From Gammaproteobacteria bacterium (lineage in GTDB: Bacteria; Pseudomonadota; Gammaproteobacteria; Pseudomonadales; Pseudomonadaceae), in the NCBI GenBank assembly GCA_012728415.1, contig JAAYFD010000025.1, positions 52,948-116,947 of the forward strand: a stretch of DNA of 64,000 nt, in the 5' to 3' direction. The notes below the pieces were generated by a model. That model worked only from the letters and a program-made list of their open reading frames with translations, made no database searches and was not told where the DNA came from. The translations under genes and the position numbers were made by a program. Shown here piece after piece: positions 39,801-49,423 of the stretch. Each line of letters starts with the position of its first letter. The stretch's first letter is position 1.

Positions 39801-41803
39801 GCGGAATAACTCCAGTAGTAATCGCGGCGTTCGCGGATCAGGCGTACTTGCAGATTGTCAGCAGCTTGCAGCTCTCCTGCAGCGTTGGCCAACACCAGGC
39901 TGAAGCTGGCCAGGGAGTTTTCATCGACCTGGTTGCCATTGGTGTAATGGCCAAGGATGCCGACCAGTTGCGAAGCTGGCCAGACCGCCTGCAGATGGCG
40001 ACGGGTAACCGGGCGGCTGCCGGACTCCATCAGGCTGACCCGGGCCACCAGCTCCAGCGGTGAACGGGCTTCAGCCCACTGGCTCTTCATGTGCAGTCTG
40101 GCGTGGCCTTTGTCGTCGGTGTGGGTTGTCTCGAAGTCCAGGCTCTGGGTTGGCAGCTTCTCTGTCGTCGAGCCGAAATGGTAACCGGGCAGGGTGGGCA
40201 GAGCTTCGCGCAGGGGCCGTATAAACAGTTGGCCCTGTACCTCGCTGTGAGCCGCGGGTGCACCATACAGGAAACGTCCTTTTACCAGGATGTCGAGTGT
40301 CGCATCCGGCTTGAGTGGCTGTTCGCTGCCGGACAAGTCGAGCGCCATGCGCTCGGGCATGAAATCCTCTACCTGAAATTCGTGACGCACCTGGTTGGCA
40401 CCCTGGCTGCCGTCCAGATCAACGAGCAGCTGCCAGCGGCCGGTGGGCGCGCTGCTGGCCAGCTGCAGCTGGTATTGGTAAAAACCAGTTTCTTGCGGCT
40501 GCCAGACAAAGCTGCGCAGCTCCTGGCCGTCCGGTGTCAAGATGCGCGCCTGCACCGGCTGCTCAGGCAGTGGCTGGCCATCGGCATCCCGCAGCAAGGC
40601 ATTAAGAAGAACTGTTTCACCGGGACGGTACAGGTCACGCGGGCCGAATATGAACAGCTGCATGGGACGCTGAGGCGCTCCATCAAGGCCGGCAAACTCG
40701 CTCAGGTCCAGTGCGCCACGCTTAAGTGACAGAAAGCTGGTCTGCTGACCGCTGCGGGCCAGTGCCAGTGTGGCGTCCTTGTGCAACGGCAGTTGCAAAT
40801 GGCCGTTGCGGTCTGTTTTGCCCTCGGCAAGCAGTTTGCCTTTGGCATTGAGCAGCTGAATGTTGACCCCGGCCAGGCTTTTGCCGTTGGCAATGCCCAG
40901 GGTAAACAGGTCCAGCGTCTGCTGTGAGCGGTGTGCGGAGAGGCCGATGTCGCTCAGGGTAAACAGGGTGGCAGGCTGGGTGTAGGTAAAATTGCCGGCC
41001 TGGCGCATGACGGCGAAATAGACGCCCGGTGATTGCAGCGCATCAATGTCGTTGACCGGCAACAGGCTGCGTTGCTGCACATTGTCCTCGCTTTGCAGGT
41101 CGAATCGGCCGCTGTAGACCAGCTGACCCATGGCCTGCAGATCGTCGTTGTCCCAGACGGAGAAGCCGCTGCTGTCATGGCGGGTGATGAAGCGCGGGAT
41201 CGAAGCGTCGTGAAGGCGGAAGAAGTCCACATCCACTTCGTTGACGTTGAGCGACTGCACCGGCAGTCCCTGTGCCAGCTCAATGGGCAGCAGCGAGCCC
41301 TTGCTGGCAAAACCCAGCATGGGCTCCATGTTGCGGGTGGTCAGCTGGGTCTGGCGGCCCTGCTGCAGCCGCGTTCCGGTGATCGCCAGCAGTCCGGCGT
41401 GCACCTCGATATTCAGTTTGTGTCTCGGCGGCAGGTGGCGCTGGTGCAGCTCCATACCGTCATTGCTCAGAACCCAGGCTGGCTCCAGTGCAGCGCCTGC
41501 TGTCAGGTCATTGATGGTGATGAACTCGGCAAATGCCTGGTCCGGTTGCAGGGGTACGGAAAAGCTCAGTACCAGCGCTGCTGCACCGTTCACTTGTTGC
41601 TCGGAGACATCCACCAGTGTAAGTGGCTGATCCTGGTAATGTGCAGGATCCGGAGCGTTGCTGGCTGCTTCTGTAACTGCTGTGGCCGTTGTGGAGGCTG
41701 TTTTGTTTGTGTCGGCTGTGTCCTGGCCACAAGCCAGCAGACTGCCAGACAGCAGGATGACCAAAAGGTAATGCAGAACTCGGGAGGTATGTGTGCTGTT
41801 CAT
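36881..41803 (-). CDS. Alpha-2-macroglobulin family lipoprotein (YfhM-type)
   Basis: A 1640-aa envelope protein. The start MNSTHTSRVLHYLLVIL at 41803 gives a lipoprotein signal with lipobox LLAC. The macroglobulin-like repeats fill the first half, the thioester motif CSEQ sits near residue 1170 in YGCSEQTAS, followed by the alpha-helical thioester domain. Bacterial A2Ms trap proteases that enter the periplasm and work with PBP1C, whose gene is 247 bp upstream on the same strand. GGAAG precedes the start. Confidence 0.93.
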   Translation of the reverse strand: MNSTHTSRVLHYLLVILLSGSLLACGQDTADTNKTASTTATAVTEAASNAPDPAHYQDQPLTLVDVSEQQVNGAAALVLSFSVPLQPDQAFAEFITINDLTAGAALEPAWVLSNDGMELHQRHLPPRHKLNIEVHAGLLAITGTRLQQGRQTQLTTRNMEPMLGFASKGSLLPIELAQGLPVQSLNVNEVDVDFFRLHDASIPRFITRHDSSGFSVWDNDDLQAMGQLVYSGRFDLQSEDNVQQRSLLPVNDIDALQSPGVYFAVMRQAGNFTYTQPATLFTLSDIGLSAHRSQQTLDLFTLGIANGKSLAGVNIQLLNAKGKLLAEGKTDRNGHLQLPLHKDATLALARSGQQTSFLSLKRGALDLSEFAGLDGAPQRPMQLFIFGPRDLYRPGETVLLNALLRDADGQPLPEQPVQARILTPDGQELRSFVWQPQETGFYQYQLQLASSAPTGRWQLLVDLDGSQGANQVRHEFQVEDFMPERMALDLSGSEQPLKPDATLDILVKGRFLYGAPAAHSEVQGQLFIRPLREALPTLPGYHFGSTTEKLPTQSLDFETTHTDDKGHARLHMKSQWAEARSPLELVARVSLMESGSRPVTRRHLQAVWPASQLVGILGHYTNGNQVDENSLASFSLVLANAAGELQAADNLQVRLIRERRDYYWSYSADTGWRSRYSEKSLIQQQRQISLDGKVPAHVEFPVQWGSYRIEVENPQTGLVSSERFWAGYRWQDSSGDGGVRPDQVRLKLDRAAYRNGETAKVRIEAPHAGSGYVLVESADGPLWWQNIDVPADGLDVRVPVDKNWTRHDLYVTALVVRPGVHSVEQTAKRAVGVLHLPLDRSSHALQLELEAPDSTRPGQDQPVRIKVRDADGKVPASSRVLLSAVDVGVLNITGFKTPDPLDSFFGRKAYAIDQLDVYGQLIDAGKAGLARLRFGGDAALEQGGDRPQSHVQIVAWQSDVLRVDANGYAEARLPLPEFNGQLRLMAQAWDDDRFASSEQRMTVAAPLVAELAMPRFLTRGDDSQLMLELHNLTEQPQNLQLQLSTGDQLELPGILPATLTLAAGQRQRLPLPVRAIATGTSELALRVDGLQLPDETLPALQRQWQLDVRSPWPDQSRRITRLLQPGEHWSSADNWLDGWLPGSTRARLTLSTQPMTSLATLVRSLYEYPYGCSEQTASRLLPLLHLPAGRLSELLDKPVSTEQRRQLLQAGIEHLLSMQRPDGSFAMWDANGDEIPWNTVLATDFLQQASRQGLNVSAARLDKSRERLLRYVREGYLVNYPYTDDIAHSRLATQSYAAYVLSQHQPVPLSALRTLYNRAGDAKTPLALVHLAVALNLSGDSPRSQQLLQKAGLFERDRHLWVQDYGSPLSDLAWQIHALHSHALLPDDQLGPRLEQLIDAIHGKRWLSTQENAAAFMALYSAGLGSANDPWQASLQTAGRELRLSPEQPARNLGRADLRQPLTVTNTSDRALYQVLTARGSPEHYSPQPDNVLKIERSYFSLDGNPAELDQLASGDLVLVRLQLSASEAVRDALVVDLLPAGFELENQSLGQSSVLLDEVASFSAWQKAMAKAAIATQSFLDDRYVAAVEVSPWGTTTLLYLVRAVTPGKYLLPPVQVQSMYRPDWHAQHRGEITVVNID

Positions 41804-42050
41804 GATGGCTTCCTTGGCTGAGGGTTCTATATAACCACGGCGTTGTCCGGTCGTCATCAAAAAGTAACATGGCAAGCGGGCAATCAAATCAATGGTTCTG
41901 GCCTGGCATGCTCAGTGCAAGCTCTCCTGCTGCCCGTATCGCACCGGTTACAGCTTTTGTATATGAGAGGGCTTGCTCTACGACAATTCTGCCTGCACAC
42001 AGGGTTGCCAGAACCTCTGGCTCATCGGATTGCCTTGGCGCAAACCGGGG

Positions 42051-44372
42051 TCAGTCTGTGACCGGCAGCATGATGTTGAACTCCAGCAGAGCGGTTTGGC
42101 CGTTACTGTCGATCGCACTGAGTTGTTGCTTGCCAGGGTACGTGAAAATGTACTGGAAACTTGTACTTCCGCTGGTCTGCTGCAGTGGCCGGCCGTTTAG
42201 GAACCACCACAGAGTGCCGCCTGCACCTTCGGCACTGAATTCGATGGTCAGTTCCTGATTGTTGCCCTGTGGTGGTAATTGCAGCCTGGCACCGGGCGTG
42301 ACACCGAGGATGCGCAACTTGCCGGCTACTGGGTGTGTTGTCGGCGGACAGCTGTTGCTGGCCGGAGGCAGGCGGCGGGACCGATGTTCGGCAGCCGGTA
42401 ACCAGGGCTCCAGTGTTGTCGGCCACAGGGCGATGTCGATAGGTCTGGCAGCTGTACAGTCGGGGGCCACTTGCTGGTCTTTGTCGTTGACCCAGATACG
42501 TTGCCAAATGGGTTGGGGCAGGCCTGCCAGATTCAGGGTTGGTGCTGTGATGCCGTTCAGCGTCCAGGCGATGCGCTGACGCCGGCAGTTGTCATCTCCG
42601 GCCGGCAATGGTTGTCCGCCCGGCCAGCAGACCGCAGCTACACCAACGCTAGGTGGTTGCGGCGGGTTGTTGATGAGTTGGCCGGGCTGTTGCGCAAGAA
42701 TATCGTATACCTGCAATAGCAGGGGCGTGGCACTGACCTGACCGTATTGTCCCGGTACGGGTGTGCCGTCGGGTCGGCCGACCCAGACTCCGATCACATG
42801 GCCGTTGCCCACGCCCAGCGCCAGCGCATCACGGTGGCCGTGGCTGGTACCGGTTTTCCAGGCAAAGCCCTGTCGGCGTTGTTGTACCGTACTGTTGGGT
42901 TGCGGGTAGCCGGACAGGATTCGTTGCACTATCCAGGCGGCACCGGGTGTCAGCAGTCGGCGTGGTTGCAGCGGCGCGTCTGGCTGGTAGCGCAATGGTG
43001 CCGTACTTCCATTGCGACCCAGCGAGGCATAGGCGCTGACCAGATCTTCCAGTTTTGCTCCGGTACCACCGAGAATCAGTGCCAAGTTGGGAATGCCATT
43101 GTCCGGATATTGCAGGCGGATGCCAGCTTGTTGCAAACGGGCATCAAAGCGTTGGCTGCCGTAGTGCTCAAGTAATTGTACCGCTGGCAGGTTGAGTGAA
43201 TTGAGCAGGGCCTGGCTGGCCGGCACCGGTCCGCCAAAACCGCGGGCAAAGTTGCCCGGCTGGTAGCTGGCATGATGCCGGGGCACATCCTGCAGCAGGG
43301 ACTCGGAATGGATCAGGCCATCTTCCAGCGCCAGTGCATAAAGAAAGGGTTTCAGGGTCGAGCCGGGCGAGCGCACAGCTTGCACCATATCGACATGACC
43401 CGAGCGCTGCTCATCATGCAGGTCCGTTGAGCCGAGGTAGGCACGCACTTCCAGGCTGGCCGTTTCTGCCACGACAATGGCTGCGGAAACCCGGGGTGGA
43501 AGACGGTGTTTCCAGCTGGCCAGCAGCAGCTCCAGCCGTTGCTGCAGGGCGAAGTCGAGGGTGGTCTGGATGCGGCCGCCATGTGGCTGGCGCAAGCGGC
43601 GGGCCAGCAATGGTGCCAGTGCCGGCTCCTGACGCGGGGCCAGCCAGATTGCTTCGGCCAGTGCTTCGTCAATCTGTTGTGTGGGCCAGGTTTTGTGTTG
43701 ATACAAGCGGTGTAACAGCTTGTCCCGCGCCGCCTGCGCTCGCAGGGGATGACGGTCTGGCCGCAGGCGGCTGGGTGCCTGTGGCAATACTGCCAGCAGT
43801 GCAGCTTCGGCCGGCGTCAGCTCGCTGGCTGGTTTGGACAGGTAAGCCCAGCTGGCAGCTGACACCCCTTCCAGCGTACCGCCGAATGGCGCGCGGTTCA
43901 GGTAGATTTCGAGGATTGCATCTTTGGAGTAATGCCACTCCAGCTGCAGTGTGCGCCATATCTGTCGCAGCTTGCCTTGGAAAGTACGGCTGTGCGGTTC
44001 GATGATGCGTGCCACCTGCATGCTCAGTGTGCTGCCGCCCGAGACGATACGATCATGGCGCAGGTTGAGCCAGGCTGCCCGCAGCAGGGCGAACGGGTTA
44101 ATGCCGGGGTGCTGGTAAAACCAGCGGTCTTCGTAATCCAGCAGGGCTTGCAAGTAGAACGGTGATACCTCGCCCAATGTCACCGGATAACGCCATACGC
44201 CCTCGTCATCGGCAAAGCGCCAGAGCGGCTGACCGTCACGGGCCAGTACCACCTGCGCACTGCTGGCCTGCACATCCGGCAACGGGTCGAGCCGGTCTGC
44301 CAGCAAAAACAGCAGCCAGCACAACAACAGGAGCAGGGCAGTGCGAAGCAGGAGTTTGCGGAGTCTGGGCAT
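42051..44372 (-). CDS. pbpC: Penicillin-binding protein 1C
   Basis: A 773-aa bifunctional peptidoglycan synthase. One N-terminal transmembrane helix is followed by a glycosyltransferase domain (VSGGSTLSMQVAR), a transpeptidase domain with the SxxK site in SPGSTLKPF and KTGTSHG, and a C-terminal BiPBP_C-type beta domain (about 690-773). The start MPRLRKLLLRT at 44372 is preferred to 44402 because basic residues precede the helix. It is paired with the alpha-2-macroglobulin gene, as in E. coli pbpC-yfhM, for repair of the wall when the envelope is breached. Confidence 0.94.
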   Translation of the reverse strand: MPRLRKLLLRTALLLLLCWLLFLLADRLDPLPDVQASSAQVVLARDGQPLWRFADDEGVWRYPVTLGEVSPFYLQALLDYEDRWFYQHPGINPFALLRAAWLNLRHDRIVSGGSTLSMQVARIIEPHSRTFQGKLRQIWRTLQLEWHYSKDAILEIYLNRAPFGGTLEGVSAASWAYLSKPASELTPAEAALLAVLPQAPSRLRPDRHPLRAQAARDKLLHRLYQHKTWPTQQIDEALAEAIWLAPRQEPALAPLLARRLRQPHGGRIQTTLDFALQQRLELLLASWKHRLPPRVSAAIVVAETASLEVRAYLGSTDLHDEQRSGHVDMVQAVRSPGSTLKPFLYALALEDGLIHSESLLQDVPRHHASYQPGNFARGFGGPVPASQALLNSLNLPAVQLLEHYGSQRFDARLQQAGIRLQYPDNGIPNLALILGGTGAKLEDLVSAYASLGRNGSTAPLRYQPDAPLQPRRLLTPGAAWIVQRILSGYPQPNSTVQQRRQGFAWKTGTSHGHRDALALGVGNGHVIGVWVGRPDGTPVPGQYGQVSATPLLLQVYDILAQQPGQLINNPPQPPSVGVAAVCWPGGQPLPAGDDNCRRQRIAWTLNGITAPTLNLAGLPQPIWQRIWVNDKDQQVAPDCTAARPIDIALWPTTLEPWLPAAEHRSRRLPPASNSCPPTTHPVAGKLRILGVTPGARLQLPPQGNNQELTIEFSAEGAGGTLWWFLNGRPLQQTSGSTSFQYIFTYPGKQQLSAIDSNGQTALLEFNIMLPVTD

Positions 44373-44554
44373 GAGGCGCTGCCAGGAATGAAGGCATGAC
44401 AATATGAGGGCTTAAGGCACAGCTGCACTTGCAGCCCGCGGGTGCCGGGTTTGTGGAAGATACATCAGCATGGTACTACAGGCACGTTGTGTGATCATGC
44501 AGAGCCTGGAATGATGTAGTGCCTCAGGGTTTTGTAACGATTGGAAGGAACACC

Positions 44555-45271
44555 ATGGCACAGGATGATCAGTCCAGCGCTGAATACAGCTACCCGGTTA
44601 TTGTCGAGCATGCAAAAACATTGCGAATTTTGTTGATCGATCTGGAGAATTGTCCAAACCACATCCAGGAACTGCAGGACAGCCTGCGTGATTACGACAA
44701 GGTGATTATCTGCTATGCCAGCACGGGTGCGAAAATCCCTCTGGACTGGTTGATGCCGTTGCATGAAACCATCAGTGCCGGTCACTTGCAAATCCACAAG
44801 ATGGACAGTATCGGCAAGAATGCGGCCGACTTCGGCATTTTTTTCTTTGCCGGGATGCTGGCGCAACAGCTTGAGGGGGCAGCAGAGTTCACCATTGTTT
44901 CGGATGATTCCGACCTGGATCATCTGGTCAGCTTGCTGGAGGGACAGGGTCACTCTGTTTTGCGCAAAGGCAAAGAAAAGCCTGCGGCCAGCCAGCAGCC
45001 GATGGCGGACTCCGCTACCGGTATGCCGACTGTCCGTGACGTTGCCAGTGGTGTTCGCCTGTACTGCGAGCACCTGGAGCGATATAGCGGCAATCGCCCT
45101 GCGTCGGAAACCACGCTTAGAAACAGTATCCGCACCCGCATGGGGCAGAATCTGACCATGACCGAAGCGGTGCTGGAGCAGCTGATCAAACTAAAGGCGC
45201 TGTCATTCAACGGCAGCAAGGTGGTTTACCAGTCCACCAAGATCGGCCAGCTGGCCAGGATGACAGTGTGA
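44555..45271 (+). CDS. PIN-domain protein of unknown role
   Basis: A 238-aa protein with an N-terminal PIN/NYN-like nuclease fold (about 20-145): acidic residues lie in ILLIDLENC, KNAADFGIF and SDDSDLDHL, the pattern expected for a metal-dependent RNase. The C-terminal 80 residues (about 160-238) are predicted helical with a winged-helix look and may bind RNA. No antitoxin-like partner is adjacent, so a toxin role is not supported. The start MAQDDQSS at 44555 has GGAAGG upstream. Confidence 0.72.
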   Translation: MAQDDQSSAEYSYPVIVEHAKTLRILLIDLENCPNHIQELQDSLRDYDKVIICYASTGAKIPLDWLMPLHETISAGHLQIHKMDSIGKNAADFGIFFFAGMLAQQLEGAAEFTIVSDDSDLDHLVSLLEGQGHSVLRKGKEKPAASQQPMADSATGMPTVRDVASGVRLYCEHLERYSGNRPASETTLRNSIRTRMGQNLTMTEAVLEQLIKLKALSFNGSKVVYQSTKIGQLARMTV

Positions 45272-45590
45272 TGTCTGGCGAACCGGGCAGGCATGGATGG
45301 CCTATACGATCCGGGCGTATTCAGTCTGTGTAATCTGTAGCAGTTCACCAGACCGGCCTGCTGGTGCGGTTGGCACAACGCAAGCGGACCGGGACACTGG
45401 ATGCCTGCGTGCTGCCTGAACTGGATGCGGACATTGCCGGTGATACTGGACGACGACAAAACAGCATGTGCAGCTGCCTGCTCCATTTTTCAGGTCGGCT
45501 GACTTTCCCGATGGCGCCCTGGCGGTGTCTGATGGTAACAGGCCGGCTCCGCCAGAGTCTGACGGCATTGCCGCCAGGTTCGGAAAATCG
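45272..45590. other. Convergent intergenic region without a gene
   Basis: A 319-bp region between two convergent genes. I see no frame with family character, no strong terminator and no repeat. Confidence 0.55.
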
Positions 45591-45980
45591 TCAGTCGTTC
45601 AGCGCTGTCACCCACTGTTTCAGGGTGTCGTTCATCTGTGGATTGGGCGCTTCCATGAAGGACACAACAAAACGGTCATTCAACTCGGTGACACCGATAG
45701 AGCGTGGACGCACCGCCATGGCCAGGGGGGTGGGCAATTTGATGCCGAAGCAGAACACCAGGTGCTTGGCGGCCAGAATGTCGTCAGCAATTTCTCCTTC
45801 CGGCAATGCACTGGTGTGGGCGTAGTGATCAAACAGGGCTATTTTGCAGGCCACTGGACTGGCTTCGACCCTGGCCTCAAGCACTGCCAGGATTTCGTCC
45901 ACAGAGGTAAAACGGGTTTGGCTTTTCAGCAATTCCAGGCTGAGCACCGGATACTTGTCCATAAACTGGGTAAACTGCAT
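45591..45980 (-). CDS. Conserved hypothetical protein (DUF6858-like)
   Basis: A 129-aa cytosolic protein without signal peptide or membrane segment. Motifs include IALFDHYAHTSALPEGEI, VFCFGIKLPTP and VRPRSIGVTEL. I associate these with DUF6858 proteins, but cannot confirm it. The start at 45980 is chosen because AGGAG lies eight bases upstream; ATGs at 45986 and 46001 are less well placed. Function unknown. Confidence 0.65.
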   Translation of the reverse strand: MQFTQFMDKYPVLSLELLKSQTRFTSVDEILAVLEARVEASPVACKIALFDHYAHTSALPEGEIADDILAAKHLVFCFGIKLPTPLAMAVRPRSIGVTELNDRFVVSFMEAPNPQMNDTLKQWVTALND

Positions 45981-46292
45981 GTGCATTGCTCCTGAAGGCA
46001 AAAAGATATTTTACAAGTTGTTTAGCCATCATGCAGTGCGACAAAGGGAATCACAGGGCAAGCGGGTCCGGGCATGGGGCTTGAGGGCTGTATGCCGGCC
46101 TGTCAGGCTTGTATTGCATAAGCTTTACCAGCAAGGCAGGTCTGTTTGGCGTGCAACTGGCTGGCAGGCGGGCGAGAGCGGGCGGCATGACAGCTTCTGT
46201 GACACCTGTGCCCGAGCAACGCACATAGGCCAAATGCAACAAACCGGGTTCAAGGCCCGGTCTGTGCGTGAAGCGGCTTATAACGTTCGGGG
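45981..46292. other. Intergenic region downstream of ilvD
   Basis: A 312-bp region between two genes on the minus strand. Apart from the hairpin at 46243-46261 it holds no recognisable feature. Confidence 0.5.
46243..46261 (-). terminator. Possible terminator after ilvD
   Basis: On the minus strand ACCGGG and CCCGGT form a 6-bp stem 32 bp after the ilvD stop, followed by TTGTT. A weak but well-placed terminator. Confidence 0.45.
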
Positions 46293-48128
46293 CTAATCAA
46301 GCAACTCCTTGTTGCGCACCGCACCTTTGTCGGCGCTGGTGGCCAGCAACGCATAGGCTTTCAGCGCGGTGCTGACCTTGCGCGGACGCTCCTTGGCGGG
46401 CTTCCAGCCTTTTTTATCCTGGGCTACACGGCGGGCGGCAAGCTCTTCGTCGCTCACCTGCAGCTGGATAGTGCGGTTGGGAATGTCGATCAGGATGTGA
46501 TCGCCCTCTTCCACCAGGCCAATGGCACCGCCGGCCGCCGCTTCTGGCGAGGCGTGGCCAATGGACAAGCCAGATGTGCCACCGGAGAAACGGCCATCGG
46601 TGAGCAGCGCACATTCCTTGCCCAGACCCTTGGATTTCAGGTAGCTGGTCGGGTAGAGCATTTCCTGCATGCCCGGGCCACCCTTGGGGCCTTCGTAGCG
46701 GATGATGACGATATCGCCGGGCTTGACCTCATCGGCGAGGATGCCGCGTACTGCATCATCCTGGCTTTCAAAGATTTTCGCCTTGCCGTCAAATACCCAG
46801 ATGGACGGATCAACACCGGCGGTTTTCACCACGCAGCCGTCTTCGGCAATGTTGCCGTATAACACCGCCAGACCGCCTTCGCGGTTGTAAGCGTGCTCGA
46901 CACTGCGGATACAACCTTTTTCACGGTCCAGATCCAGCGTCGGCCAGCGGGTTGCTTGGCTAAAAGCAGTCTGGGTTGGAACTCCACCCGGGCCGGCCTT
47001 GTAGAACTCGTGCACGGCCGGATCCTTGGTTTGGGTAATGTCCCATTTGGCGATGGCCTCGGCCATGGTTTTGCTGTGTACGGTGGGCAGGTCGGTGTGC
47101 AGCAGGCCACCACGCGCCAGCTCGCCAAGGATGGCAAAGATACCGCCGGCACGGTGCACATCTTCCATGTGATATTTCTCGATATTCGGCGCTACTTTGC
47201 ACAGCTCGGGTACTTTGCGCGACAGACGGTCGATGTCTTTCAGGTCAAACTCGATTTCGCCTTCCTGCGCGGCAGCCAGCAGGTGCAGGATGGTGTTGGT
47301 AGAGCCGCCCATGGCGATGTCCATGGTCATGGCGTTTTCGAACGCCTTGAAGTTGGCAATGTTGCGCGGCAATACCGACTCGTCGCCGTCACGGTAGTAA
47401 CGCTGAGTGATATCGACGATGGTGCGCGCAGCTTCCAGGAACAGCTGTTCGCGGTCGGCGTGGGTGGCCAGCGTGGTACCGTTGCCGGGCAGGCCCAGGC
47501 CCATGGCTTCCACCAGACAGTTCATCGAGTTGGCGGTAAACATGCCGGAGCAGCTGCCGCAGGTCGGGCAGGCGCTGCGCTCGATTTCGGCCACTTCTTC
47601 GTCACTGGCGTCGTCTTCGGCGGCGATCACCATGGCATCGACCAGATTCAGCGGGTTGGCGGACAGCTTGGACTTGCCAGACTCCATCGGGCCACCGGAA
47701 ACAAACACCACCGGAATGTTCAGGCGCAGTGCAGCCATCAGCATGCCGGGGGTGATCTTGTCGCAGTTGGAGATGCACACCAGCGCATCGGCGCAGTGGG
47801 CGTTGGCCATGTATTCGACCGAGTCGGCAATGATCTCGCGGCTGGGCAGCGAATACAGCATGCCGTCGTGGCCCATGGCAATGCCGTCATCCACGGCAAT
47901 GGTGTTGAACTCTTTGGCTACACCGCCGGCCTTTTCGATTTCACGGGCGACTAGCTGACCCATGTCTTTCAGGTGGACGTGTCCGGGCACAAACTGGGTG
48001 AAGGAGTTGGCCACGGCAATGATCGGCTTTTTGAAGTCTTCGTCCTTCATGCCGGTGGCGCGCCACAGGGCACGGGCACCTGCCATGTTGCGGCCAAAGG
48101 TGGAGGTTTTTGAGCGATAATCTGGCAT
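46293..48128 (-). CDS. ilvD: Dihydroxy-acid dehydratase
   Basis: Fe-S enzyme of valine, leucine and isoleucine synthesis (611 aa, standard). It dehydrates 2,3-dihydroxy-acids to 2-keto acids. [19 protein letters not shown] is the conserved N-terminus. Cluster-binding Cys residues lie in [11 protein letters not shown] and [12 protein letters not shown]. IlvA, the isoleucine branch enzyme, is at 53.9 kb but not in an operon with it. Confidence 0.98.
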   Translation of the reverse strand: MPDYRSKTSTFGRNMAGARALWRATGMKDEDFKKPIIAVANSFTQFVPGHVHLKDMGQLVAREIEKAGGVAKEFNTIAVDDGIAMGHDGMLYSLPSREIIADSVEYMANAHCADALVCISNCDKITPGMLMAALRLNIPVVFVSGGPMESGKSKLSANPLNLVDAMVIAAEDDASDEEVAEIERSACPTCGSCSGMFTANSMNCLVEAMGLGLPGNGTTLATHADREQLFLEAARTIVDITQRYYRDGDESVLPRNIANFKAFENAMTMDIAMGGSTNTILHLLAAAQEGEIEFDLKDIDRLSRKVPELCKVAPNIEKYHMEDVHRAGGIFAILGELARGGLLHTDLPTVHSKTMAEAIAKWDITQTKDPAVHEFYKAGPGGVPTQTAFSQATRWPTLDLDREKGCIRSVEHAYNREGGLAVLYGNIAEDGCVVKTAGVDPSIWVFDGKAKIFESQDDAVRGILADEVKPGDIVIIRYEGPKGGPGMQEMLYPTSYLKSKGLGKECALLTDGRFSGGTSGLSIGHASPEAAAGGAIGLVEEGDHILIDIPNRTIQLQVSDEELAARRVAQDKKGWKPAKERPRKVSTALKAYALLATSADKGAVRNKELLD

Positions 48129-48491
48129 GGCGGCTTCCTGTTGTTTGTTGATGTCAGTCTGCGGATTCTACGCGCTGCCAGCATTTCGGGCAAAGGCGGA
48201 AGAGTGAGCAGAATCAAGTTCGCCGGGGCTTTGGCTGCGGGTTACCAAGGCTGGGTATCGCTCTGGGGTGGGCAAGTCTTGCTACCTGCCGCTTAGGGGT
48301 GCGCTAAACAATGTTGGCAAGATCATCAGAGTCAGGTGAAAAGTAACGAAAAAGCACCAAGCGCTTGTAATAAATAAGCATTTTTTCGCTTCGCTCTCCG
48401 CTTTGTGGCCGTGCTAAAGCGCATTCAACTCAAGGGTTGTGAGTGGCTTTAACCCGGCCCCGACAAACGCAGGGCAATATTCAGTGCTTCC
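48129..48491. other. Intergenic region upstream of ilvD
   Basis: A 363-bp region between ilvD and the DUF924 gene. It contains AT-richer stretches near 48330-48390 with several short inverted segments, but no frame with family character and no element I can name. The ilvD promoter must lie in its left part. Confidence 0.5.
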
Positions 48492-49031
48492 TTAGAATGA
48501 CGACCCCGGTTGCTGCAGGAACTCCAACTCTTCAGCGGTGGAGGTACGACCAAGAATGGCGTTGCGGTGCGGATACCGGCCAAAACGGTCGATAATCGCC
48601 TTGTGCTGCAAGGCGGCGCGGTAGCAGCCAGCACTGGCGTGGGTCTTGTACAGCGGCAGGCTCTGCTCATGAATATATGCAGACTCGCTGTGCATCCAGG
48701 GCATCAGCAAAAAGTCACGCTGCTCGGTGCTGGTTAGTTGCTCCAGCGTGCCGTTATGTACGGCTTCCTGGCTGAGCACCAGTGCCACTGGGTCGGTTGC
48801 AAAGGCTTGCGGTGTGTTGCGGTGGATATTGCGGCTGAACTGGTCCAGCAGGATGATTTCGGCCAGGCGGCCTTCGGCACTGTTGCGCCATTGATACAGC
48901 TCGCCGCACCGGGCTTGCTGCAATAGCTGGGCAAACTTTTCCCGTATGGTGTTATCCAGCATGGCAGATGCTTTAAACCACTGCTCTGGACGTAGCTGTT
49001 CAAACCAGAAACTGAGTACCTGCTGATGCAT
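48492..49031 (-). CDS. DUF924 family protein
   Basis: A 179-aa cytosolic helical protein. The conserved VLSFWFEQLRPEQWFKASA N-terminus, the LAEIILLDQFSRNIHRNTPQ block and the LMPWMHSES segment are typical of DUF924, a TPR-like fold. No function is established. The start MHQQVLSFWF at 49031 matches the family; the longer frame to 49151 does not. Confidence 0.9.
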   Translation of the reverse strand: MHQQVLSFWFEQLRPEQWFKASAMLDNTIREKFAQLLQQARCGELYQWRNSAEGRLAEIILLDQFSRNIHRNTPQAFATDPVALVLSQEAVHNGTLEQLTSTEQRDFLLMPWMHSESAYIHEQSLPLYKTHASAGCYRAALQHKAIIDRFGRYPHRNAILGRTSTAEELEFLQQPGSSF

Positions 49032-49423
49032 AAATGCTTGCCTGCTAACGGAGTTGCAACTGGGCTTTATGGTACCTGATGATGACGGCTGGCTGTACAG
49101 CCCCAGTATGAGTGATCTTTCCTGTATGAACGATGCTCCCGGCACGGGCAATATTCTGTATGAGTCATCTTTTCTGTACGAACATTTGCTCCCTGCGCGA
49201 GCGACTTCAGTCGCGACCAGTAGTGTTAATGGCCACAGACAAGTGGCAGGTTTTGCCCACCGTATCCATTCTGTTGACTGTAGCCATGCTCCCGTGTTGG
49301 CAGGCCTGAAGTTTTGTTCGCCACTGAAGTGGTCCCTGCAAAATATGGCTTGATGGCATCAAACAGGTAGAACTTTACTTTGGTCAGGCAGTCGAAAAGC
49401 CTCTCTATTCTGGAATGTCCATA
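49032..49423. repeat. Intergenic region with short imperfect duplication and REP-like palindrome
   Basis: A 392-bp region without a gene. Two diverged copies of a GTATGAGT(G/C)ATCTTT..CTGTA(T/C)GAAC block start near 49107 and 49160, about 53 bp apart. The palindrome GCGACTTCAGTCGC near 49199-49212 resembles the cores of Pseudomonas REP elements. The promoter of the following gene lies to the right. Confidence 0.55.

Noticed and set aside
38933-40063. A plus-strand open frame of about 376 codons
   Set aside because: Antisense to the alpha-2-macroglobulin gene, with no recognisable family features.
44555-45271. Toxin-antitoxin module
   Set aside because: The PIN protein is longer than VapC toxins and has no adjacent small antitoxin gene.
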